Shown here one piece after another: positions 35,601-46,340 of a stretch of DNA of 64,000 nt. The stretch is from contig CM037787.1 in the NCBI GenBank assembly GCA_021229015.1, positions 33,989,874 to 34,053,873 of the forward strand, read 5' to 3'. Every line of letters starts with the position of its first letter. The stretch's first letter is position 1. A program made the position numbers and the translations under genes. The stretch comes from Solen grandis. Lineage: Eukaryota > Mollusca > Bivalvia > Adapedonta > Solenidae. The notes below the pieces were generated by a model, which did not search any database, was not told where the DNA came from, and saw only the letters and a list, made by a program, of their open reading frames with translations.

Positions 35601-37585
35601 AAAGGATGACGAATAAAGGTATTTAAAAATAATACGATGATTAGCAGCAGCACAAAAATGTTCTAAAATATGTCGTTAAGTAAAGAAAATGCGAACCCAT
35701 TTTGAAATAGGAAGTTAGGAACGGTATGTTGATAGTGTAAATGTAAGATTTACTAGACATCTACAAAGCAAATTACAAAGAAAAAAAAACATTTAGGTAA
35801 CTGGATTATGATACGTTTTGCCTTAGAGAATATTAATTTTCATCTTTTAAATCATTATAAACATTACAATGAAATAAATCAAGCAGTTCACTTTCTACTA
35901 GAATATCAATACAAAAAAGACATTTTTAACCCCAAATTTTTTAATAGAGGCAACCCCTAAATGTTTTGGAGGGCGATCGATGAGCAGATAGTGGAATCAT
36001 CTAACAATATTGTTTTATAGACACATTTTCCAGACCTTCACAATCTTATTTTGTTACGACCGTGCCCAGTGATAACGTCTAAACAATTTGCCATTTATAA
36101 ACATTTAATTATTCAATGAAACAGTCTCAACAACTTGCAAAAATGTACTAGGAATGCTATTTTGTTAGCATAAACACAAATCATCCATATATACAAATCC
36201 TAGTTCTTATAGCCCAGTTTGCCTTACTGTATCCCCAGAGTGCAATGTTTGATTAACCCGGGATCCTACATGTTTGCTTATTTGGCTAGTTTTAGTGGTG
36301 GGCTGATTAATCATAAATGTCAGCGAATCAGTGACGAGCTACTGGTTGATGTGACGATGACGACGAAAATAATTCGTTGACGAATACTGTCGAAAAAAAA
36401 TCGAGTTGTCGTTCTTGATATTTCAACACACAACTGATTAGGTAATTCCATTAATTAGCAAATTGATACTTAGCACATCTTTGGTCTCTGGTTGAAAGCT
36501 CTTATATTTTTTTTTCTATTTAAAGTTTATACATGTATTTGAGTATTTGAGAAATTAAAATGTATACCTTTAGTACAGAATACTGTGTTTTCATGTTGAA
36601 CAACAAAAATATAAAAATAGAGAATTTTAATAGGCATTTGTTCCAAAATTGCTCTATTTTGTATTTAATCACAATTAATCGATTAATCAGTGACTTTTGC
36701 CTCTAATTAGTCGACTTTTTTTTTCGAATGATTACAATCACTAGTGAATTTCTATTAACGGACAATCAGATTCATCCAGCAGTCCAATAGTTGGCGTGTA
36801 TTTGCCAAAACCACATACTTTTACATTTTAAAATGAATAAACTTAATGCACGCCACAACTGAGATCCAGGTGTTCATGAAGATCTACACCAATTTATGTA
36901 TACCTGTAATCCCACATGCACTGAGAAGATGTACGTGTTGCGGTGTTAGGTGCATGTTTGTAACAAGTTTTAGTTGCGTGTGACGTAAACCACTCACGAC
37001 TATTCTAAGGCCAAACAAAATTTGTGTTTTTTGCAACGGTCTCAAAAAATTAGTGTAGGGATTGAGTTTTTATAAATGTTTATGTCCATTCATAACAGTG
37101 AATGAATCACGAAAAATGGCAGTCCAAAATGGGCCACTGGAAACAGCCGCTTGAAAACTTTATGCCGGCAGGTCGGGTCGGGTTGCCCGAAACACAGATT
37201 TTTTAAGGCCTAACCGAAGTTTCTCACAATACTGTAAAATATCTAATGATTGAACATAACTCTACAAAACAAGTATGCTAATATTTAAGCAAAAGTGTTG
37301 AAAAATAAATTTTGTGTCAAAAATAAACAATTACAGGATACAAAAATTGTCTCTGACATGAAATCACTATAGAATTATTCTGCTGTGTAACTGTTTCGAT
37401 AACCAACAAATATACTAGTAGTCATATTTTCAAATAATTTAAGTAGGTATACCATCCAATGCATAACAGAAAATAAAGTTACGTCCATTGCCTAAAGTCG
37501 GGATATACCTGTCATAAATGTTCTTAATAAAAGATGAACAGTACAAAATAGTCTCTACAAAGTTCATGCAAAGAAGTGAGCAGCA
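32650..37585. other. Long intergenic stretch without recognised genes
   Basis: About 4.9 kb of AT-rich DNA with only short homopolymers (T/G near 33093-33110, G9 near 33759). I found no exon with splice context, no RNA gene and no clear repeat. Confidence 0.45.
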
Positions 37586-37589
37586 CTAT

Positions 37590-37665
37590 ATCTGTCTCAA
37601 GTAGACGTCGTCTCCAAATGACTGAAACACTGTCGGTGGGACGTTAAACCAAACAAACAAAGTGA
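37590..37665 (+). repeat. SINE 3' tail fragment
   Basis: GACGTCGTCTCCAAATGACTGAAACACTGTCGGTGGGACGTTAAACC matches the 3' end of the SINE family present at 38731-38992 (ATATGACTGAAATACTGTCG). It is followed by an AAAC-rich tail, and the 5' part is missing. Confidence 0.7.
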
Positions 37666-37954
37666 GTCCTAATAAGACGTTTTTTCAGTTTTTGCTGGTT
37701 GATGCAATTATATTTTGACGAAGGTTAAACTGTGTGATTTCAGCCATTATTTAGGGTTTTTAAAACGCTTTCCATTTTCGACACATCAGAACTGAGAAGT
37801 CGATAACGCTCCAGATTAGAGCTTTGTTAGACAACATTTGTATGATCTCATGCGTAACAGGTGTTACTAGTATGTAACCTATTTTGAAACGAATAATAAT
37901 TATGTTCGTGACATTCAATCACATGCGATCATGTTCGTAAACAAAAATATGTAT

Positions 37955-38061
37955 AGGTTAATGTTTGTTATCGAGGGTTTTAACAAATTAAACCGCTCAA
38001 GCTCGGCGCAGCCGAGCGAGCGGTTTAACTTGTTAAACTCTCGATGACATACATTAACCTA
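37955..38061. repeat. 107-bp imperfect palindrome
   Basis: The left half AGGTTAATGTTTGTTATCGAGG...TTAAACCGCTC is mirrored by its near-complement up to 38061, around a GC-rich centre (AAGCTCGGCGCAGCCGAGCG). A second pair of related TTTAAC/GTTAAAC words lies at 38150-38190 (AAGTGGTTTAACGAGTTAAACC). It could be a short palindromic MITE or a cruciform-forming element; no duplication was found. Confidence 0.7.
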
Positions 38062-38730
38062 CTTAATGAATGGAATTATGTTTTAACGTTACTATCCAAG
38101 TCCACCTCTACGCGCATGCGCACAAAGATTGGTCGTATATACTAGGTTACCCATTAAACCAAGTGGTTTAACGAGTTAAACCGATCAAAAAATTTGAAAA
38201 ATACTGCAATCTCATTGGTCAAAATATAATTCTATACATTAAATTTTAAAAAAGATATTCGGTGGCATGCCCAGTTGAACTAATAGTGTAGTTGGGATTG
38301 GAATATTACATGAAATGAATTTATTTTAAGATCAAAATTGGTATGATACAGATCCTTGAATTAATCTACCAGCGATTTTTCATAAATGGACAGTAGTCTA
38401 AAAAGCTGCCATACATAATCTCGGGACCAAAAAATAAGTAAACATACTTTGTAAATTTATATAAATTGATAAGTTATGGAAGTTATATTGTGAAGGCACC
38501 ATTGCGAAATGAGTACCTTTTTATTTGTTTGTTTTTTGTTTGTTTGTTTGTTTTTTTGCAGAAGTAAATATTTGTGAAAATGTAAGTCAATATCCGTATC
38601 GTAAGATTGTATTTAATTCCGGTATCGTTACAAAGCAAACAGTCTGTATCTCAGATTTTTCTCACAGATTTCATGTCCACTTGCATTTGTGAAAAGAAAA
38701 TAAACCATTCTGAACCATAATACATTAAGA

Positions 38731-38992
38731 CTTGACTTGACTTGACTAGACTATTTGAGTTTACCGTCACCTCGACAGTATTTCAGTCATATAGCGACGT
38801 CCAGCTAATTACAGGTGGAGGAAGACCCCGAATGCACGGAGACATCTGGGTAGAACCACCAACATAACGCAAGCCAGCTGGAAGGCTTCCTCACTTGAAA
38901 ATCCGAATGACCCTGCCGGATTCGAACCCACGCGGTGAGGGGCTGAGTGAGTGTTAAAGTCAGCGACTTTCCCCTCTCGGCCACGGAGGCCC
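38731..38992 (-). mobile_element. Full-length tRNA-derived SINE
   Basis: On the minus strand it begins GGGCCTCCGTGGCCGAGAGG, an A-box-like tRNA head, then a perfect B box GGTTCGAATCC (38918-38928). The mollusc SINE body follows (GTGAGGAAGCCTTCCAGCTGG, GGTGGTTCTACCCAGATGTC, GGGGTCTTCCTCCACCTGTAATTAGC, ATATGACTGAAATACTGTCG), ending in a (TCAAG)n tail. A perfect 13-bp duplication TAATACATTAAGA flanks it (38718-38730 and 38993-39005), the signature of LINE-mediated retroposition. It is a recent-looking, complete copy. Confidence 0.93.
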
Positions 38993-39321
38993 TAATACAT
39001 TAAGAACACTGTCAAATCTGGGTCAATAGGAAAAGCATACAGTTGCTGCACAAATTGTGATTGTTATGAAAAGTGTATGAAAGTCGTCTAACATAGCTTT
39101 CTCAGTATCATTGTGTATGGAATTAAACAGTGGTTTTAACTATAAATAATGCAATAATATGATATGACAAGGAATTGAGAAGCAGCTACTGGACCGACCT
39201 GTGCTTGCAATCTTATACATAATACAGCAAAACTTTCGGAATATGAAGGCGCAATAACTGGGATACAGCGTACATATAAACATAATTGCATTGTCCTTGA
39301 TTTGTTGTCTATTCCTTTCAG

Positions 39322-39539
39322 GGTTTGGAAATGGCACATTCCTGTGTTCCCAGCGCTGGACACTGCTCTACATGGGACTCTATATGGGGTTACTTCAGTA
39401 CATGTTTCGTTCCAACCTTAGTGTAGCCATAGTGTGTATGGTTAAACCGACTTCCGGATCCAACCTCAATATCTCGGACGACAATGGAACCGATGGTGCA
39501 TGCGCACGGGTGGTATCCGGTACAATTAATAGCAGTGTT
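39322..39539 (+). CDS. SLC17-like: SLC17-like gene 2, exon with TM1 and luminal loop
   Basis: The acceptor is TCTATTCCTTTCAG and the donor is GTT|GTATGTAG. The first two bases complete a codon from a missing upstream exon. It encodes 72 residues, with SNLSVAIV the diagnostic SLC17 TM1 sequence (RxNLSVAIVxMV). Confidence 0.87.
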
Positions 39540-40307
39540 GTATGTAGATATTTGTCAATCTCTACAAACTTTAACACAAAGTATGTACAATGTTATTTTA
39601 GAGCTACAAACCCCTCCGCCCCGACTTGTGTGCGTTTCAGTGTTAATATATTTATGAAATTAGAACGAGTTTTTCACTAGACAATCGTTGTCCAAACTCA
39701 AAATATAATCTTCTAGTGTTTTAGAGCCGCATGTATATGGTTGCTGCGGACGCCGAATGTGTCGGTTTGCGTTCTGGATCAACGTAACAATATTTTTACA
39801 CTCGTAGATTTGTATAGCCGGGGACCTTCGAAGTCATTTTTTACTCGTCTTGAACTTGGTTAAACAGCTTAGTGTTCAATCCTGTCAAAATACTGGAAAA
39901 GTTTGTCTCTAAGACTTAGTTTGACTTGATATAACCAATTTAAGCAATGTCAAAACTTCTCAAAACATAACCGAACTTATTACGCATGTCCCCAATTTTA
40001 ACTAAATATATAATATTTGATCAGATTAAAGTACAATAAAACTATTTTAATTATATACTTCTTTTTTATAAAGAATGCCGAATTTGAATGGGACAAAAGG
40101 ACACAATCCTTACTTCTTTCGGCATTTTACTACGGCTATGCTGTTGTTCAAATCCCTGGAGCGTTATTTTCTGAACGATTTGGCGAGAAACGAGTTATTG
40201 TCCTCTGCATAATTGTGTCGTCTGTATTCACGTCGTTGCTGCCAGTCTTGGCGCGTGCGCACGTGATGCTGGTTTTTCGCTTCTAGAACATACTAGGAGT
40301 ATGTTTG
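39322..40307 (+). CDS. SLC17-like: SLC17-family transporter, N-terminal exons (gene 2), interrupted
   Basis: Two exons (39322-39539 and 40074-40307) join in phase 0 and encode the start of a 12-TM SLC17 anion transporter. Landmarks are CSQRW before TM1, FRSNLSVAIVCMV in TM1, a luminal loop with three N-glycosylation sequons (NIS, NGT, NSS) and two cysteines, then FEWDKRTQSLLLSAFYYGYAVVQIPG and ERFGEKR (major-facilitator motif A region). An in-frame TAG at 40284-40286 interrupts ...VFRF before LGVCL and the GTAAGC donor. A Polinton is inserted in the following intron (TSD at 40421), and no later exon is found to 64 kb. It is a tandem paralogue of the gene ending at 30754. It is either a pseudogene, a gene with a giant intron, or affected by sequence errors. 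Confidence 0.85.
40074..40307 (+). CDS. SLC17-like: SLC17-like gene 2, exon with TM2-TM3, in-frame TAG
   Basis: The acceptor is TTTTATAAAG and the donor is TTG|GTAAGC. It encodes AEFEWDKRTQ...GYAVVQIPGALFSERFGEKR. The TAG at 40284-40286 lies where the family has an uninterrupted FRxxxGxxxG helix. Without the six bases TAGAAC the family pattern FRFILGVCL would read through, so the stop looks like a small in-frame insertion. Confidence 0.85.
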
Positions 40308-40420
40308 GTAAGCTGGCCTTCCTATACATTATAGTTTACATTTTAGTTTAAACATATTTTATACAAGCAGGAATCATTGTGGCCGCACCACGTGGCATGT
40401 GACGTAATTTTATGTTGTCG

Positions 40421-40426
40421 CACGCA
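40421..40426. repeat. Polinton target duplication CACGCA, left
   Basis: It is identical to 55539-55544. Polintons characteristically make 6-bp duplications. Confidence 0.92.
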
Positions 40427-40555
40427 AGTATATGGTATTGAGAGTGTTTGGCTCACTGCGGGTCTAACACACTTCAAAATCCAGACGCGCTAACCGCGCC
40501 CTGGCTTATCATGTTAAACCCCCAAAAAGCATACACTCTCAATACCCATACTACT
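40427..40555 (+). repeat. Polinton left terminal inverted repeat
   Basis: It matches the reverse complement of ~55408-55538 almost throughout (TCACTGCGGGTCTAAC, ACTTCAAAATCCAGACGCGC, GGGGTTTA). The module starts AGTATATGGTATTGAGAGTG and ends CACTCTCAATACCCATACTACT, so it is bounded by its own short inverted repeats. Confidence 0.9.
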
Positions 40556-40979
40556 AAATTTGTTAAAAAAATCAAAAAATCACACTAAAAATAAAATTTA
40601 AAAAATACATGTGTAAATTTTTAAAAAAAAACAACAATGAAAAAAAATAAAGAAAATTATGTTTTTTTCCTGAACCATTTTTTACCACTCTGAATATGGA
40701 GAGGAGGGTTTTTTCTAACGTAAAAAAAATTCAATATTAAAACAGTTTTTTTATATTTTTGGATATTATCTAGAACTCATTACTTTAATTCTTTTCATAA
40801 AAACTACCTATAATGTTCTTCATTTTTTAAAAATCTTTATTTTATAAGAACGGATTTGTTTTAAAACTTCTCAATTATAAAATTTCTCTAGTCCAAGAGT
40901 AGTAAACCCTTTTCAAATTTACCTTTCTTTTTTGTTATTCTTACTCTACCCTCCAACTTTAAATTTATTTCTTAATTTT

Positions 40980-41760
40980 CATTTTTTCTTCGGGATATAA
41001 ATTTTTTCATACACTTTAATGTATTTTCTGATTTACTTGCTTCAACAGGTGTCATTTTAATTGAAATGAATTGTATTATTAAAATTTTTTTAACTAATTG
41101 ATCTAATACATCATAATTTTAGTAGTTTCATACGTAAAATATTTAAACATATTTTGTTTCATATTTTCCTACCAACGTTCTACTACCTAATTTTTCTTCA
41201 TTCTCATTGAATATAATTTTATTTATTATCTTTTAAACAATTCTTTTACTTGTCGATTATAAAATTCAGATCCTTTATCTGACCAAATAAAAATTGGTTT
41301 TCTTTTTTCAAAAATTTTTAAATGCTTCACTTACGTTATTCCTTTTTTTTTTTTTCAAGGGAAAATTACCAACCATATTTACTAAAAACTCTATAACGCT
41401 AATAAATATTTATAGTGTTTTTTTTGTTTTGAATATTGTTGCATATCAAACAAATCAACAGCCCATATTTTACTATTGAATCAACAAAAACACGTCTTTT
41501 AGGAAATTTCTTTATAACCAAAGATGTAATTCATCGCTAATTTATCCCCTTTTGTTCCTAAAAAACTATTTTTCTTAGACCCACTCAAACATTTACCTTT
41601 TAAATTTGTCTATTATTGGTTGTTGTTACTTGTTCTACTGATTATTTTCAGTATTTTTTTTACAACGTAAAAAATTTATATTTTTGGGGTGATCCATTTT
41701 TAAATACTTAAAATTGTTTTCTTAAAAAATGGTAGATCGAAAAGTTTTTTACAAAATGAA
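40980..41760 (-). CDS. INT: Polinton retroviral-type (DDE) integrase, frameshifted
   Basis: Minus-strand fragments in order give an AFSG/HPKN-like N-terminal segment, then WAVDLFDMQ (first catalytic D, about 41440-41475). IWSDKGSEFYN follows (second catalytic D, about 41255-41295), and a C-terminal core stretch IHSSIKMTPVEAS (about 41040-41080). This is the Polinton integrase pattern (W.aDLvDM ... wtDkGkEFyN ... Nt.HssikmtP..a). The enzyme integrates the element DNA and makes the 6-bp duplications. Several frameshifts and stops occur; I cannot tell decay from base-call error. It may extend left to about 40800. Confidence 0.85.
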
Positions 41761-41849
41761 AGAAAAAAAACTACTAAGGAATTTTAAATAAAAAAAACAG
41801 GAAGAAATTTGGTATTAAATCTGCATTAAACAATGTCTTAACCAAATAA

Positions 41850-44800
41850 AACAAAAACATTATCAAAACAAAAAGAAAAGTATAAAAAAGCGTATCAAGA
41901 TTTTTTGTTAGAAATCCTGATTATATGAAAAATATCCTATGCTGTGAAACACAGTGAAACACCTAATTAAAATTTATTTCTTTTAAAATGGACCAAAAAA
42001 TTTTAAAGATCTTATTACGAAACTTTTATTGATGATATAGATGAAAAAATTAATTAAATATATTAAGTTTATTAAGAAAAAGAATAGTTATTATAACTTT
42101 CCTTTAAAAATAAAAATAATAATAACAAGTATTTTTAACCCCTTTAGTTACTGATAAATAAAAGTCAAATTTCTCCCCCCGTTCAAGTTATTCAAACACA
42201 AAATATATAAAAGAATCTATAATATTTGAGAATAAATTTGAAGCTTGGGGAGATAAATTTCAAGAAAGAGGATCTGGTTTTGTTTTAGAAATATTAAAAG
42301 TGTAGAAGTAAAACAATATAATATGATTATCAGAAAGCTTCATCTTATTACCTCTTCAATTTAAATCAAATAATATTATTAATGTTAAAAATAAAATGAT
42401 AACAAATGTTTTCTCTGGCAATACTATCAAAGTTATTCCCTGCAGATGATAACAAAGAAAGATGACAAAATATAAACCATATGAAAATAAACTTAAATGG
42501 GGATTGAATACCGTTAAAAAAAAGATATTCCAAAAATAGAAGACAAAAAATTATTATAAATTTTTGCATTAGAAATCAATCTAATAAACAATCTTTATAC
42601 CATTTATGTTTCAAACAGTATTTCACAGCTGGAACAAAGTTCCGAAAATGTATTGATCTCTTATACATTGAAAGAAATGAAATACCCTTATTTTTTAATT
42701 AAAAATTTTGATATTTCAATATGATAAGAATAAGCATAAATCTTTACATGTAGAAATTGTTTTCAAGGATTTCAAGAGAAATAACATTAATTAATCAAAA
42801 GAAATAGTTTATGATAATAACAATGTAAATTATAATGCCTGAACCAGGAAAAAATATTCTTAAAAATTTAAAAAATTACCATTTCAAAAATAAATTACCA
42901 TTTGTTTATATTCTGATTTTGAATCAAATAAATTCCATTATCTACTACTAAACCAAATCCTAATGAATCTTACACAAATAAAAATATTTAAACAAAAGTA
43001 AATAGTTATGGAATATATGTTAAATCTGATTATCCAAATAATATAAATCACAATACTTTTCATATGTTGGAAAGATGCAATAGAAAAATATGTAGAAAAG
43101 TAATAAAGAATTTTTAAAAAAAAAAAATTTAAAAAATCTATTTTAAATTTAAAAAAAAAACCCCAATATTAAATAAGTAGAAGAAGATGAATTTCAAGAA
43201 CAAAAAAAGTTTTTTTTGTAAAAAAGGGTTTTTTGAAAAACATTTTACTGGTAAAGTAAAAAAACTAACCCTTTTTGGGGGAAATTAGAGGAGCAGCTTT
43301 TCAATCAGTAAAAATAAAAGGTAAAGTAAAAAATTTTAAATACCGTATTTTTTTTTTAAAGGTTTTTTTATTTTTTCCTTTTTAAAAATTTTAAAAATTT
43401 TTAAAAAATTTTGAAGATAATTATAAAAAGTAAAACTTTTTTTCAAAAATTTCAAAAAAAAATTTTTTTCTATAGATTATGGATCTTTTTAAAAAAAATT
43501 AAATTTTGTTTTCTTATAGATTTATGATAAAGGTTAAAAATATCAAAAATAAAATGATTTTTCCTATTTTAAAAAAGAGTTTAATGGAGATATTCACTCT
43601 AAAAAAAAAGGGGATTTTATCCATAAAAATATGTAGTTTCCCAAAAAAAAAATTAAATGAAAAAAAATTTTCCCAAAATTTATAAAGTTTTTATTCTACA
43701 TTAACTAAAACAAAAATTAGGGTAAAGAAAAAAAAACTGAAAAAAAAATTTTCTCCCCATTAAAATTAAATCTTTAAAAGATTATCAAAATTTTTTTTTT
43801 AAAAAACAGATTTTTAATCTTAGCAATCGTTTGAAAAATTTAGAAGTTTTTTCTTAAAACTCTAATAAAACCCCCTTTTGTTATTGTTTTCTCCCAGGAT
43901 TAACAGGCAATGTGGAAAAAATATACGGATGAGTTAGAATTTTAACGATATAGATTTCTACAAATTTTTGAAAAGGAAAAGAGGAGGATTTTCAAGTAGG
44001 GGGCCAAAACCCTGTAAAAGTTTTTAATAAACATACCCAACTACAGGGAAAATGGAAAAAAATTTTAAGATGAATAGAAAAAAAAAAACCTTTAAAAATT
44101 AAGAATGGGGAGTTTTAAATAAATTTTTTTAAAAAAAATTTTTTTATATTTAGATGCAATAATTTTTAGGTGGGAAATGCCCAAACCCTTTTTCCCCAAA
44201 CCCAAAATTTTTTTAAAAAGGGGAAAAAACCCTAATTTTTAAAAAAAATTTTTCCAAAGGGGGTTAAGGTTGAAAATTGAATGTGATTTAGATATACAGA
44301 AATGTAAAAAAAACAAAAAATATCCTTTAGCCCTGAAAAGAGAAAATAAATAAAGAAAAATTATCAATTATAAATTAAATTTTTTAAATAAACCTTGGTA
44401 AAAAAAAAAAATTATTTCTTACTTAAAAGATAAAAAGAAATTATTTACAAAATTAAATTTTAAAAGAATAAAAAATTAGAATGAAATTTTAAAAGTTTAT
44501 AGAAAAAATTTCTTTGAAGAATAAATTTTGGTTTTTAAAAAAATATATTAATTTTAACAGGGAACAAAGAACTAAATCAACATCAACTTGAAAAGGATCT
44601 TGGAAATTAATGAAAAATTTCCCCTTTCTTTTGGAAAGTTTTTTAGAAAAAAAAAGAGGAAGAAATGAAATTAACACTTATAATAAAAAGAATAAGAAAA
44701 TATTAAATAAAAAAAATTTTTTAAAAGATTCAGTTATTTCAAAAAATCTTTTGAAAATTGTAAATAATGTTATTCTGTTATATTTAAAAAACTTTTATTT

Positions 44801-45240
44801 AGGAAAGCAATTTTAAAATTTTTCTAAATTTTAATGTAAATTTTTATTATGATGTTTTTTAAAAAAAATTTTGGGGGAAAAGATGAACTTTTTGCTTCAG
44901 ATACTGATAGTATCTTCTTATCAAAAATAACAAAAGTTTTTTTAAAATTTAGAAAAAAAAAAAGATGAATATTTAGATACTCGGACCCTAAAAATCATCC
45001 ACTTCATTCACAAAAAAAAAAAAAAAGTAATTAAAAAAAATTTAAAAATAACTAAAGGGGAAAACCCCTTTTTTTTAGTAGTTTTTTTTGAAGAAAAAAC
45101 AATTCTTTTAATTTTAAATGAAGCACTACGGAAATAAAGAATTAAAAGGGGAAAAGGGGAAAACAACAATAACAAAAGTATAAAATTTAAAAATTATAAA
45201 AATTTTTTTTTTAATAAAAAACAAAAATAATAAGAAAATA
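41850..45240 (+). CDS. pPolB: Polinton protein-primed family-B DNA polymerase, frameshifted
   Basis: Plus-strand motifs occur in the correct order. An N-terminal block has RGSGFVLE, the SSYLPLP-like and INVKNK-like words, and further on MPEPG (42835-42849). Then come YSDFE, the exonuclease I acidic motif (42909-42923), and YGIYVKSDYP (about 43010-43040). Palm motif A LDANN is near 44150, with an ECDLDIPE-like stretch near 44280, and palm motif C DTDS at 44900-44911. This replicates the element by protein priming. At ~3.4 kb it fits the family size. Frames change repeatedly within homopolymer runs, so no single ORF exists as sequenced. Confidence 0.87.
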
Positions 45241-46089
45241 TCATAAATTCTATAAACATGAAATGTATTTTAATGAAGTAAATAAAATGTATTTTCCCTT
45301 TGGGGGAAAAAGATATATATGGAAAATGGGAAAAGATACTTTACCATTTATTAGTTTTCCCGCAACAAATCCATTAATTTCCCCCTTTCCCCCAAAAAAA
45401 AATAAATCTCTCTTTTTTTTTTCTTCAAAGGGTAAAAAAATCACTTAAGGGTTTGGGTCCCTTTCGGAAAAGCCCCCTGTAAAAAAAATTAAAATTTTAA
45501 CCCCTTGCATAATAATACTTTTTATTGATTCATCATCTTAAAAAAGCTTGTTTACATGTTTTTTTTTTGTAAAAGTTCATTTAAAAATCTTTTTTTTTAA
45601 AACTTTTTTTTCCCCTTTTATCATGCAGATTGTAATTGGGTTTCCCTCGCCTTATCATTCTTTTTTTCTTTTTTTCCTTTTACCCTTTTTTAAAAAAAAA
45701 AAATTTTCTCCCCCAAAGGGGAAAAGCATTTGTTGCTGCTCCTCCAACCCCCCCTCTCCTTTTGCACTTCCCATTTTAAAGGGGGTCCTTTTTAATTTTC
45801 AGCAAAATAATCCTTGTTTTTAAACCCAAAAATTTTTTTATAAGTAGCTAAAGAATTCAAATTAAACTTTTAAACTCATTAAAATCCTTTTTTAGTTTGT
45901 TTTTTTTTCTAAAAATTTTTTAAATTTTAATTTTTGAAAAACCCCCCTGTAAAAAAAAGAAAATCAATACTCCATAAAAAACTGTTTTAACAATTTTTTT
46001 TCATCCCCCCTTTTTTAGAAAAAAATTTTTTAAAATTTGTTCAGCTGTAAAACCCTTAAAAAATTTAAAAAAATTAAAGGGTTTATTTC

Positions 46090-46340
46090 AACTTTTTTTT
46101 TGGGGGAATTTTTTTCTTGTTGTTTAATTTCTTTCTGCTGTGTTTCACACGGACTTTGTCCATAGGGTTTACTTTTTTAAATATAATATAATCCCCAAAC
46201 CAACAACTCCAATTAAACAAAAGGTATATAATTTTTGTATTATTTACACGGATGAAACCAACGGAACTTTGTCCATGTTAACTTCTTTAACTTCTCATTT
46301 TCTTTTGTAGTCGGACTTTGTCCTCCTTTTGAAAAATTTT
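46090..46340 (-). CDS. Possible small membrane protein of the Polinton
   Basis: The minus strand shows a hydrophobic segment CLIGVVGLGIILYL followed, after a frame change, by MDKVRVKHSRKKLN and further lysines. This is one transmembrane helix with a basic tail. Small TM proteins are common in Polintons, but this one is not matched to a named family. Confidence 0.4.

Noticed and set aside
30569..40307. One single SLC17 gene covering all three exons
   Set aside because: The C-terminal exon with stop lies upstream of the N-terminal exons on the same strand, so at least two genes or a rearrangement are needed.
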